A stretch of 36,864 nucleotides of DNA from an uncultured Oscillospiraceae bacterium (GTDB lineage: Bacteria; Bacillota; Clostridia; Oscillospirales; Acutalibacteraceae): positions 1 through 36,864 of the forward strand of contig UQRS01000010.1 of assembly GCA_900543525.1 (NCBI GenBank). Direction: 5' to 3'. Below are positions 16,543 to 23,443 of the stretch, in pieces. The notes under the pieces were generated by a model. That model made no database searches. It was not told where the DNA came from and saw nothing but the letters and a program-made list of their open reading frames with translations. A program made the translations under genes and the position numbers. The first letter of the stretch is position 1, and each line of letters starts with the position of its first letter.

Positions 16543-17628
16543 TCAATCCACACATTCGATCACACCGCCGCCCAGGCACTCCTCCCCACGGTAGAGGACG
16601 ACCGCCTGTCCGACCGCGACGGCGCGCTGCGGCCGGTCGAAGTGAACCTCCACCCGCCCGTCGGGAAGCGGCGTGGCCGCAGCCGCCGTCTCCTCCCCGT
16701 GATAGCGGGTGCGCGCCGTCGCCCTGACCGTCCCGGCAGGCGGCTGCCCGGCGATCCAGTTGAAATCGCAGGCGGTCAGGCGGTCGGTGTACAGCCCAGC
16801 CTTATCGGTAAGGAGGACGGTATTTTCTTCGACATTTTTGCGTCCGACATACATCGGCCTTTTCAACGCCAGCCCAAGTCCCCGCCGCTGCCCGATCGTG
16901 TAGCGGATAAGCCCTTTGTGTTCGCCCAGAACATTGCCGTCCGCGTCCAGAAACCGCCCCGGCAAGGAAGGCCTTCCGGTATACTGCTCAATAAAATCGG
17001 CATAGCTGCCCCCGGTCACAAAGCAGATGTCCTGGCTGTCCGGCTTGGCGGCGTTCACAAAGCCGTAATCGGCTGCGGCGGCGCGCACCTCCTGCTTGTC
17101 CGTGAATTCTCCCAGCGGAAAGAGGGTGTGCCGCAGCTGCGCCTGGGTCAGAAAATAGAGGACATAGCTCTGATCCTTGGCAGGATTTTTTGCCCGCAGC
17201 AGTCGGTAGAGGCCGGTCTCCTCATCCAGAGAAACTCTGGCGTAATGGCCGGTTGCGATCGCGTCACACTCCAAAAGCTGAGCGCGCTGATACAGCTTGT
17301 CAAATTTCATATACCGGTTGCAGTCAATGCAGGGGTTAGGGGTTCCGCCCCCTTCGTAAACCGAGACGAACCGATCTATAACCTGCGCGGCGAAATCGGA
17401 CTGAAAATTAAACACATAATACCGCATTCCAAGAGAAAATGCAACCCGCCGCGCGTCCTCGGTATCGCTCAGCGTACAGCAGCTGTGGACGCCGGCGCAA
17501 TCCTCCGCGCCGCTGTCATACAGCTTCATGGTTACGCCGATGCACTCGCACCCCATCTCCACGCATTTCGCCGCGGCGACCGAGCTGTCTACGCCGCCGC
17601 TCATGGCGACCAGCACCCGTTTTTTCAT
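16543..17628 (-). CDS. mnmA: tRNA-specific 2-thiouridylase MnmA
   Basis: The 361-aa enzyme installs sulfur at U34 of tRNA-Lys, -Glu and -Gln, using ATP and a persulfide donor. It has the PP-loop SGGVDSS at residues 9-15, and the catalytic cysteines lie in TPNPCIDCNRY (about 100-110) and QDICFVTGG (about 200). The segment HKGLIRYTIGQRRGLGLA and the C-terminal barrel are typical. Full length for the family. The ATG at 17628 has AAAGGAG upstream. It follows nadA by 85 bases; that gap holds a hairpin (GGAGGC/GCCTCTCC) which could be an attenuating structure. No iscS-type desulfurase gene is next to it, although nadA and iscS/mnmA often associate with Fe-S metabolism. Confidence 0.97.
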   Translation of the reverse strand: MKKRVLVAMSGGVDSSVAAAKCVEMGCECIGVTMKLYDSGAEDCAGVHSCCTLSDTEDARRVAFSLGMRYYVFNFQSDFAAQVIDRFVSVYEGGGTPNPCIDCNRYMKFDKLYQRAQLLECDAIATGHYARVSLDEETGLYRLLRAKNPAKDQSYVLYFLTQAQLRHTLFPLGEFTDKQEVRAAAADYGFVNAAKPDSQDICFVTGGSYADFIEQYTGRPSLPGRFLDADGNVLGEHKGLIRYTIGQRRGLGLALKRPMYVGRKNVEENTVLLTDKAGLYTDRLTACDFNWIAGQPPAGTVRATARTRYHGEETAAAATPLPDGRVEVHFDRPQRAVAVGQAVVLYRGEECLGGGVIECVD

Positions 17629-17713
17629 ACTGCTCTCCTTTGCTGTTTATCAGAGTCTGTCGAGGGGGAGGCGAAAAGCCTCTCCCGGCCGGGAGGCTTC
17701 CGGGCAGCCGACC

Positions 17714-18631
17714 TCACCCGCCGTAAGCGATCATCCGATCCAGACAGCGCCGCGCCGAAAGGAGGGTCTCCTCCTCCAGTGAAATCTCCTCCCCGCCCTG
17801 CCCGGCACAGCAATCCAGCAGATCGCGCAGAGTTGTCGCCCGCATATTGTGGCAGACCAGATCCTTGGAAAGCGGGTAAAACCGCTTTTCCGGGCATTCG
17901 TATTGCAAATGCTCGACCACGCTGTTCTCGGTTCCGATGATGAACTCCTTGGCCGGACTTTGCATGGCATACTCCATAATGCCGCTGGTCGATCCAACAT
18001 AGTCCGACAGCTTTACAACCTCCGGCACACATTCGGGATGGGTGAGGAGAAGGGCCTGCGGATGCCGCGCCCGCACCCGCTCGACATCCCGGACGGTCGC
18101 CCGCACATGGGTCGGACAGCCGCCGTGCACCAGCTTGATATTCCGGTCGGGCAGCTGCTTTTGCACATAGCTGCCCAGATTGATGTCCGGTATGAAGAGG
18201 ATGTCCTTCTGCGGCATGGCCGATACGATCTTCACCGCAGAGGAGGAGGTCACGCAAACATCGCAGATGGTTTTAAGCGCTGCGGTCGTGTTGACATAGG
18301 CGACCACCGCATACCCTGGATGCATCTCCTTAAGCTGCGCGATCAGCTCGGGATCCATCTGCTCCGCCATGGGACATCCGGCCGTTTCGTTCACCAGAAA
18401 CACCCGCTTTTTCGGCGAGAGGATTTTCGCCGTCTCCGCCATAAAGCGGACGCCGCAGAAGAGGATGGTGTCGCTGTCCGTTGCGGCGGCCTTTTTGGCC
18501 AGGGCATATGAATCCCCTGTAAAGTCCGCGACCTCCACAATCTCCCGCCGCTGATAGGTGTGCGCGAGGATGCAAAGCCCCTTCTCCCGCTTGAGGCGCA
18601 AAATCTCCTGCTGCATTTGCTGTATCGTCAT
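17714..18631 (-). CDS. nadA: quinolinate synthase NadA
   Basis: The 305-aa [4Fe-4S] enzyme condenses iminoaspartate with dihydroxyacetone phosphate to quinolinate in de novo NAD synthesis. The expected cluster ligands are C86 (AGCPMA), C172 (GGCPTH) and C260 (LVCHNM), spaced as in the Thermotoga enzyme. Also present are ILAHTYQRREIVEVADFTGDS, YVNTTAALK, HPEC and GSTSGIM. The short form (about 300 aa) is usual in Firmicutes. The start has AAAAGGGG nine bases upstream. The partner genes nadB and nadC are not here, although nadABC is the common arrangement. It is driven by a near-perfect sigma-A promoter about 100 bases upstream. Confidence 0.96.
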   Translation of the reverse strand: MTIQQMQQEILRLKREKGLCILAHTYQRREIVEVADFTGDSYALAKKAAATDSDTILFCGVRFMAETAKILSPKKRVFLVNETAGCPMAEQMDPELIAQLKEMHPGYAVVAYVNTTAALKTICDVCVTSSSAVKIVSAMPQKDILFIPDINLGSYVQKQLPDRNIKLVHGGCPTHVRATVRDVERVRARHPQALLLTHPECVPEVVKLSDYVGSTSGIMEYAMQSPAKEFIIGTENSVVEHLQYECPEKRFYPLSKDLVCHNMRATTLRDLLDCCAGQGGEEISLEEETLLSARRCLDRMIAYGG

Positions 18632-18735
18632 GTTCCGCTTCCCCTTTTCTCACGGCACCGTGCAAGCCGCCTTTTTTTGCGCAGCGGCCGCCGCGCCGGA
18701 ATTCCGTAGTCCAGTTTTCCTACGTATTTGATATG

Positions 18736-18764
18736 ATTATAGAGCCTGCGCGGCGTTTTGTCAA
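18736..18764 (-). promoter_or_regulatory. consensus sigma-A promoter of nadA
   Basis: On the minus strand: TTGACA (18759-18764), a 17-base spacer, TATAAT (18736-18741), a full consensus match. The leader to the nadA start is about 100 nt and contains ACGTAG...CTACGG and CACGG/CCGTG inverted repeats, which could be an operator or RNA structure. No known NAD riboswitch was recognised. Confidence 0.92.
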
Positions 18765-18836
18765 TCTCCCGTTTTGGCGCCGGTATTTTATATTTGCTGT
18801 GCTGCGCAGATTTTCGTGAAAAAAAGAAAAAGGGTC

Positions 18837-18865
18837 TTGAAATTTGAATACGGGTATGCTATAAT
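18837..18865 (+). promoter_or_regulatory. sigma-A promoter of tRNA-Pro
   Basis: TTGAAA (18837-18842), a 17-base spacer ending in TGC, and TATAAT (18860-18865). It is an extended -10 promoter about 54 bases before the tRNA. It diverges from the nadA promoter, and the 70 bases between them contain A-rich DNA. Confidence 0.88.
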
Positions 18866-18918
18866 CCTATTTGCTGAAAAAAGCCTTGACCGCTGATCGG
18901 CAAAATATTTTCATAAAT

Positions 18919-18995
18919 CCGGGTGTGGCGAAGTTTGGTATCGCGCTTGAATGGGGTTCAAGAGGCCTCGAGTTCGAATCTCGACACTCGGACCA
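18919..18995 (+). tRNA. tRNA-Pro (anticodon GGG)
   Basis: A complete cloverleaf. The acceptor arms CCGGGTG and CACTCGG pair, with one G-T. The D-arm is GCGA/TCGC. The anticodon stem CTTGA/TCAAG encloses ATGGGGT with anticodon GGG, and the T-arm is TCGAG/CTCGA with loop TTCGAAT. The discriminator is A and CCA is encoded. It reads CCC and CCU proline codons. Confidence 0.95.
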
Positions 18996-19033
18996 AAAAT
19001 CGACAAGTATCGAAAGATGCTTGTCGATTTTAC
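18996..19033 (+). terminator. terminator of tRNA-Pro
   Basis: AAAATCGACAAG pairs with CTTGTCGATTTT directly after the tRNA CCA end, a 12-bp perfect stem with a T-rich tail. It makes the tRNA a single-gene unit, so the MATE gene downstream needs its own promoter. Confidence 0.92.
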
Positions 19034-19109
19034 TTTTTGCCGATTTTCTACGGTCGTTTTTCAGCGGACAATCAATAATAAAAACGGCCGCAGTTTTATT
19101 TGAAGTCTG

Positions 19110-19205
19110 AAAGCAGGCTTTCCGAAAACACCGGATGGAGGCAAAGGCCGCGCGCCGAAGCCTCCGGGTAAAAATGGAAAGAGGCGCTGTCCGGCCTGCT
19201 TTTTT
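19110..19205 (+). promoter_or_regulatory. structured leader with intrinsic terminator (candidate riboswitch/attenuator)
   Basis: AAAGCAGGC (19110-19118) pairs with GCCTGCTTT (19194-19202), which continues into a T-run. The enclosed 75 bases hold a stable hairpin, GGAGGC (19137-19142) with GCCTCC (19160-19165), capped by GGC/GCC. Two further complementary pairs are mutually exclusive or pseudoknot-forming: TTTCC (19119-19123) with GGAAA (19176-19180), and loop GCGCC (19152-19156) with GGCGC (19183-19187). The terminator ends 50 bases before the transporter start. The arrangement looks like a ligand-sensing attenuator, but I do not recognise a known class. Confidence 0.6.
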
Positions 19206-19220
19206 AAAATCCGATCAGCC

Positions 19221-19238
19221 CCCGGCGCGGCAGCCGGG
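19221..19238 (+). promoter_or_regulatory. hairpin next to the MATE ribosome binding site
   Basis: CCCGGC (19221-19226) pairs with GCCGGG (19233-19238) around a 6-base loop, ending 5 bases before the ribosome binding site GAGGTGG (19244-19250). It may modulate translation or keep the site open. Its effect is not predictable by eye. Confidence 0.5.
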
Positions 19239-19256
19239 AAAACGAGGTGGAAGATC

Positions 19257-21245
19257 ATGGAACAAACCGATCTGTTCGGGACAGAAAAAATCAGTAAAAT
19301 TCTGCTTCAGCTTGCGCCGCCGGTCATGCTGGCGCAGCTGATTCAGGCGCTTTATAATATTGTGGACAGCCTTTTTGTCGGGAGATATTCGGGCTCCGGG
19401 CTGACGGCGCTCTCGATCATTTATCCGATTCAGCTTTTGATGATCGCCTTCGCCGTCGGAACCGGCGTGGGAATCAACACGGTCATGGCGGCGAAGCTCG
19501 GCACCGGCAACCGAAAGGAAGCGGATGCGTACGCCGGGGTCGGCACGCCGCTTGCCGTCGCGCTCTGGTTTTTATTTGCCGCGGTCTGCTACCTGATTAT
19601 GCCCTTTTATGCGAGGATGTCGACCACCTCCGAGGATGTTATCCGCAGCGTCGTTACCTATGGCAGGATTGTCTGCGTGTTCAGCTTCGGCCTGTTTTTA
19701 GAGAGTGTCTGGACAAAGATTCTGCAATCAAACGGCGATATGAAAACGCCGATGTTTGCGCAGATCATCGGCGCAGTCACAAACATCCTCCTTGACCCGC
19801 TTCTGATTTTCGGCATGTTCGGACTGCCGGAGATGGGCATCGCCGGCGCCGCCATCGCTACCGTTGCGGGGCAAATCGTGGCGGCGCTGGTCGTTATGAA
19901 AAAGGGGTTCCGCAAGCCGCCGAAGGCGAGGCTCTTCCCGCACCACACGGCGAAGATTTTCCGCCTCGGCGTACCGAACATATTGATGCAGTCGGCCTAT
20001 ACCTTTTATATACTTGGACTCAATCTGATACTGGCAAGCTTCTGCGATCAGGCGGTCACGGCACTCGGACTGTACTACAAATGGCAGACCTTCTTTTTTA
20101 TTCCGCTCGGCGCGATGCAGACCTGCATTGTCCCGATCATCAGCTACAACTATGCCGCGCGGAATATCGAGCGCTGCAAAAAGACGCTTTCGGCCTCCAT
20201 CCTGTTCGGGCTTGGGCTGATGGCGCTCGGAACGCTCTGCTTCCTCTCTGTGCCGACGCAAATGCTGCAGGTGTTTACAAAGGACGCACAGGTGATCGAA
20301 ATCGGCAGAATCGGCTTTCGCTTTGTCGGCGTCAGTTTTTTGCCGATGGTCACCTCCCTGATCTTCCCGGTGTTTTTTCAGGCGGTAGGCTCCAGCCTGA
20401 AAAGCTCGGCACTGACCGTGATCCGTACGGTGGTGCTGTTCGTGCCGCTCGGATATATTTTCTCGCGCCTGGGGCTGAACTGGTTCTGGATGACCTTCCC
20501 CATCACGGAAATCCTGACAAGCAGCGTGGGCGGCGTATTCTATCACCAGTTTCTCAAAAAGGATTATGTCAGCACGCCAAAGCCCATAGAGGCGGACGAG
20601 GGCGACACCGCCGGTCTGAAGCCGTCAAGGCCGGGGGGCATCCTCACGGTCGCCCGCGAGCACGGCTCCTCCGGCAAGCAGGTCGGCAAGCTGGTCGCGC
20701 AGAGGTTGGGAATCCCCTTCTACTATAAAGAGATGGTGGCGCTCGCCGCCCACGAGAGCGGGCTTGACCGGGCGTTTATATCCGACATTCATAAAAACGC
20801 GCCGGACGCCCTGCGCGACCTCTACCTGAGCTCTCACGCGGTTCAGCGCGCCATTCAGGCGCAGGAGCATATCATCCGCGAAATTGCAGATAACGGTTCC
20901 TGCGTCATCGTGGGGCGGGCGGCCGACTATGTGCTGCGGGGGCGCGAGAATGTGATTCGCGTGTTCATCCACGCGCCGAAGGAATACCGCATCGGAAGGG
21001 TTATGGAGGTTTACGGGGACACGCCGCGTGAGGCGAGGCGCAACATCCGCCGCTCCGACAAGGCGAGGGCTTCCTATTACCGGCACATTTCGGGAAAACG
21101 CTGGGGCAGGGCCGAGAACTATGAACTGGTTGTGGATTCCTCCGTCGGCGTGGAAAAAGCGGCGGAAATAATCCTCGATTATATTTCTGCAAATTTTAAG
21201 CCGGAGGCCGCTGCGCACTCGCCGGAAGCAGTCCAAAGGGGTTAA
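19257..21245 (+). CDS. MATE family transporter fused to a cytidylate kinase-like domain
   Basis: The 662-aa two-part protein begins with a full MATE (multidrug and toxic compound extrusion) cation antiporter at residues 1-435. This part has twelve hydrophobic helices and the family runs LAPPVMLAQLIQALYNIVDSLFVG and TVMAAKLGTGNRKEAD. A polar linker covers about 436-460. Residues 461-645 form a cytidylate kinase-like P-loop domain: ILTVAREHGSSGKQVGKLVA, then LGIPFYYKEMVALAAHESG, SCVIVGRAADYVL and RASYYRHISGKRWG. The kinase domain would face the cytosol. The substrates of both halves are unknown. The ATG has GAGGTGG six bases upstream. The gene stands alone on the plus strand behind a structured leader, and a small Cys-rich frame follows in phase. 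Confidence 0.94.
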   Translation: MEQTDLFGTEKISKILLQLAPPVMLAQLIQALYNIVDSLFVGRYSGSGLTALSIIYPIQLLMIAFAVGTGVGINTVMAAKLGTGNRKEADAYAGVGTPLAVALWFLFAAVCYLIMPFYARMSTTSEDVIRSVVTYGRIVCVFSFGLFLESVWTKILQSNGDMKTPMFAQIIGAVTNILLDPLLIFGMFGLPEMGIAGAAIATVAGQIVAALVVMKKGFRKPPKARLFPHHTAKIFRLGVPNILMQSAYTFYILGLNLILASFCDQAVTALGLYYKWQTFFFIPLGAMQTCIVPIISYNYAARNIERCKKTLSASILFGLGLMALGTLCFLSVPTQMLQVFTKDAQVIEIGRIGFRFVGVSFLPMVTSLIFPVFFQAVGSSLKSSALTVIRTVVLFVPLGYIFSRLGLNWFWMTFPITEILTSSVGGVFYHQFLKKDYVSTPKPIEADEGDTAGLKPSRPGGILTVAREHGSSGKQVGKLVAQRLGIPFYYKEMVALAAHESGLDRAFISDIHKNAPDALRDLYLSSHAVQRAIQAQEHIIREIADNGSCVIVGRAADYVLRGRENVIRVFIHAPKEYRIGRVMEVYGDTPREARRNIRRSDKARASYYRHISGKRWGRAENYELVVDSSVGVEKAAEIILDYISANFKPEAAAHSPEAVQRG

Positions 21246-21260
21246 AGAGCAGCGGAACAA

Positions 21261-21428
21261 GTGAGAGTGTGGAAATGCCCGTTTTACCATAGGGTTATCG
21301 GCAGGGACGAATGTTACGACTTATTCCCGATCGCAGCAAGAGCGGTGCGGGATGCGGATCTGATCAAAGAAGAAGGCAGGGACGCCCTCGGCCTTATGTG
21401 TGAAAAATGCGGAAGCTATAGGAAATAG
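21261..21428 (+). CDS. small four-cysteine protein, possible zinc ribbon
   Basis: This 55-aa frame opens at GTG 21261 (or GTG 21267, giving a start VWKCPFYHR). It contains cysteines in WKCPFYHRVIGRDECYDL and in a C-terminal CEKCGSY pair, an arrangement suited to binding one metal ion. It is in the same reading frame as the upstream transporter-kinase gene. The transporter's TAA (21243-21245) is followed by five sense codons and then the GTG. There is no strong ribosome binding site, so translation would rely on coupling or readthrough. It ends 105 bases before a strong terminator. I do not recognise the family. The cysteine pattern and in-phase position suggest a real gene. Confidence 0.6.
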   Translation: MRVWKCPFYHRVIGRDECYDLFPIAARAVRDADLIKEEGRDALGLMCEKCGSYRK

Positions 21429-21532
21429 CCGGGCCGCAGATCATCCGGAGGCGGTGCGGTTCCCCCTCCGGTTTGACACGCCCCCGCCCTGCAGAACCGC
21501 GGCGCTTCGGCCGTTACGCTGCTTTTATAAAG

Positions 21533-21578
21533 AAATCCGGCAAGCCTCCATCCAAAAAAAGAGGCTTGCCGGATTTTT
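21533..21578 (+). terminator. terminator of the MATE-kinase transcription unit
   Basis: AAATCCGGCAAGCCTC (21533-21548) pairs perfectly with GAGGCTTGCCGGATTT (21561-21576) and runs into five T. It is a 16-bp stem with a 12-base A-rich loop, and closes the plus-strand unit that starts at 19257. Confidence 0.93.
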
Positions 21579-21684
21579 GCTTTTTATAGAACCGCGAACC
21601 GCTGTCCGGCCGGCGAAAAAATATTCTCCACCCCGCTTTGGGAGGAAAGGTTCACCCCTCCCCCACCTCGCGGCTGCCGGCGCT

Positions 21685-21885
21685 TTAAGGTGCAGGCGGC
21701 TGATTTCGCGCCGCGTCCAGAAAAAGCGCGGTCAAGCCGATATACCCGGCAAGCAGAAGCGCCGCCGCCGCGCACACGAGGATACAGATCAGGCGCAGCA
21801 CCTTTTTCTCCCGCAGGCAGACGGCTGACACAACAATACCGGCCACCGCCAGTATCAAAAGCAGAATTGCTGCCCAAAGTTCCAT
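21685..21885 (-). CDS. small membrane protein, two TM segments
   Basis: I do not recognise this 66-aa protein. It is nearly all hydrophobic: segments at about 3-21 (LWAAILLLILAVAGIVVSA) and 31-52 (LICILVCAAAALLLAGYIGL), with a basic turn REKKVLR between them and a proline-rich tail QPPAP. That gives a hairpin topology with the turn probably inside. The start ATG at 21885 has AAAGGAG seven bases upstream, a strong site, which supports a real gene. Its stop is about 110 bases from the convergent terminator of the MATE unit. It lies downstream of the lipoprotein operon but is separated from it by a 214-base gap with tandem repeats. Confidence 0.72.
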   Translation of the reverse strand: MELWAAILLLILAVAGIVVSAVCLREKKVLRLICILVCAAAALLLAGYIGLTALFLDAARNQPPAP

Positions 21886-21917
21886 ACCGTTTCTCCTTTC
21901 AAAATTCATCGGCCGGG

Positions 21918-21957
21918 CACGACCGCACGACCGCACGACCGCACGACCGCACGACCG
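21918..21957. repeat. tandem octamer CACGACCG x5
   Basis: Five perfect head-to-tail copies of CACGACCG, 32 bases upstream of the small membrane protein start. The same unit recurs in degenerate form at 13610-13692, and another octamer repeat is at 11396-11419. Between here and 22099 two more hairpins occur: GCAAAAGCC/GGCTTTTGC at 22026-22052 and GGAAGGC/GCCCTCC at 22061-22079. The latter has T5 in its loop, and neither has a terminator-like T tail. Confidence 0.93.
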
Positions 21958-22099
21958 GCAGAAAGTGCACCGGGCGCCCGGCCGGCGCCGGTTTTCCGCA
22001 GCGTCTTAAAGCCGCGCGGCCCCTCCGCAAAAGCCGGAGCGGGGCTTTTGCCGCAGCATTGGAAGGCTTTTTGCCCTCCCCCGACCCTCACTCGGCCGC

Positions 22100-23422
22100 T
22101 CAGCCGCAAATCGGGAAATACAGGCTGGTGCGCGGGTCAATCGTCTCGCACCGCATGATGTTTGCCTCCGGACAGATGCTGTCCAGCTGATCCCGTTTTT
22201 GAGATTCCTTATAGCTGCCGGGCTGCGCCTGCGCCGCCAGGATCAGTCCGTCGTAATCCTCCGGCAGGTAGACGACGTAGCTCTTGGTCAGCACTTTTCC
22301 CCAATCTCCCACGTCGTTTTTCCAGTCGGTGGAATAGAAAAACTCAATCTCATACTGCCGTCCCGCCCACGAAACCTTATGCACATAGTGATTTTCGCCA
22401 CGATTGGTATCGTTGTAGGCCGTGCTCGCGGTAAGCCACATGCCGCTGTAATAATCATACAGCTCGCTGCCGGTGACGGTCATATACTGCTGCGAGAAAT
22501 TCGGGATGGAGGCTGCCGGAATATAGCAGATGGCGTCAAACTCGATTTCGCGGATGCCGTCGTGCCTGTCGTCGCGCAGCTTCCGCACCTCCCAATAGCA
22601 ATCCCCGGTGTTGTATCCGTCGCCGAGACCGGAATAGCTGGCAACTCCGTTTTTCAGGAGATAGCTGCCTCCATCCAGAGCGGCGTTCAGGGAAAGCGCG
22701 TTCTTTTCAAAGCTTGCGGTCGTGGAGTGAATCCGCTCTACCATGCTGAGAGAGCTGCCGTTTTCCTGATCGAGCAGGTCTCCGCCGGCAGAAAGCTCCA
22801 GCACCAGCAGGTCGTCGCTGCCATCGTAAGACAGCACAACGCCGCTGTCGTCCGCCCAAACCACGCCGGAATCGAGCGTGTTCTGATCCGCGTCCAAAAA
22901 CTCCCAGCTCGCGTCATCCTCGACATGCAGCCAGATGTCCGCACCCGCGTATTTCCACAAGCCGACACAATTTGCAATATAGCTGCTGCTCATATTTTTC
23001 GACCAGGACAGCTCGGGATAATAAACATACCGTTCCTCCGCGTCCCAGATCCAGACCAGGTGGGTCTCGCTCTTATCCACGTGCAAAAAGTCGACCGAGA
23101 CGTCGGTCTCCCCGTCGCCGTCGATGTCGTCGAAGGAGATCCCCTCAAACGCCGTCTTTGCGTCCGGAATCGACCACGGAAAGGCCACGCTGTCAAAGAG
23201 CACCTGCTCCGCCTCGTCCCAGTAAAAAGCCGCGCTTTCGGAATCTATCGTAACCAGCACGTCGACGCGGTCGCCGTCGTGAGCTATAGTACCGTTGGCC
23301 ACCACAACTCCCGTCGTGCGCCAGTCCGCCCCGGCCTCCTCTTCCGCGTCGCCGCAGGCCGCAAGGCCGAAAATAAACATGGCCGTCAAAAGCAGCGCCA
23401 GACTCTTTTTAAAATACCGCAT
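22100..23422 (-). CDS. lipoprotein with lipocalin-like and calcium-loop-like segments
   Basis: The 440-aa predicted lipoprotein has a lipobox FGLAAC with Cys23 as the lipidated residue. A segment near residue 95 (DDIDGDGETDVSVDF) looks like the Asp-rich calcium loop of FG-GAP/VCBS repeats. A following block GLWKYAGADIWLHVEDDASWEF...SGVVW resembles blocks in the next lipoprotein gene. The C-terminal part is Tyr- and Trp-rich (FFYSTDWKNDVGDWGKVL) without a named motif. It would sit outside the membrane; its function is unknown. The ATG at 23422 follows GGGGAGAG. The upstream lipoprotein gene ends 21 bases away, indicating an operon. Confidence 0.8.
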   Translation of the reverse strand: MRYFKKSLALLLTAMFIFGLAACGDAEEEAGADWRTTGVVVANGTIAHDGDRVDVLVTIDSESAAFYWDEAEQVLFDSVAFPWSIPDAKTAFEGISFDDIDGDGETDVSVDFLHVDKSETHLVWIWDAEERYVYYPELSWSKNMSSSYIANCVGLWKYAGADIWLHVEDDASWEFLDADQNTLDSGVVWADDSGVVLSYDGSDDLLVLELSAGGDLLDQENGSSLSMVERIHSTTASFEKNALSLNAALDGGSYLLKNGVASYSGLGDGYNTGDCYWEVRKLRDDRHDGIREIEFDAICYIPAASIPNFSQQYMTVTGSELYDYYSGMWLTASTAYNDTNRGENHYVHKVSWAGRQYEIEFFYSTDWKNDVGDWGKVLTKSYVVYLPEDYDGLILAAQAQPGSYKESQKRDQLDSICPEANIMRCETIDPRTSLYFPICG

Positions 23423-23443
23423 CAAACTCTCCCCTTTTTATTT

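Noticed and set aside
15421..17940. Very long open frame on the plus strand (over 800 codons), and similar long plus-strand frames opposite 9.8-11.3, 22.2-24.3 and 24.9-26.6 kb
   Set aside because: They lie antisense to recognisable genes (rqcP, HD hydrolase, mnmA; methyltransferase; lipoproteins; LuxR) and have compositionally odd products rich in Arg, Pro and His. GC-rich codon use on the minus strand keeps the opposite frame open.
18996..19033. Repeat directly after tRNA-Pro considered as an attachment site of an integrated element
   Set aside because: It is a terminator hairpin; no second copy of the tRNA 3' end and no integrase gene were seen in the window.
21918..21957. Short tandem array considered as a CRISPR
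   Set aside because: Units are 8 bases and head to tail without unique spacers, and no cas gene is present.
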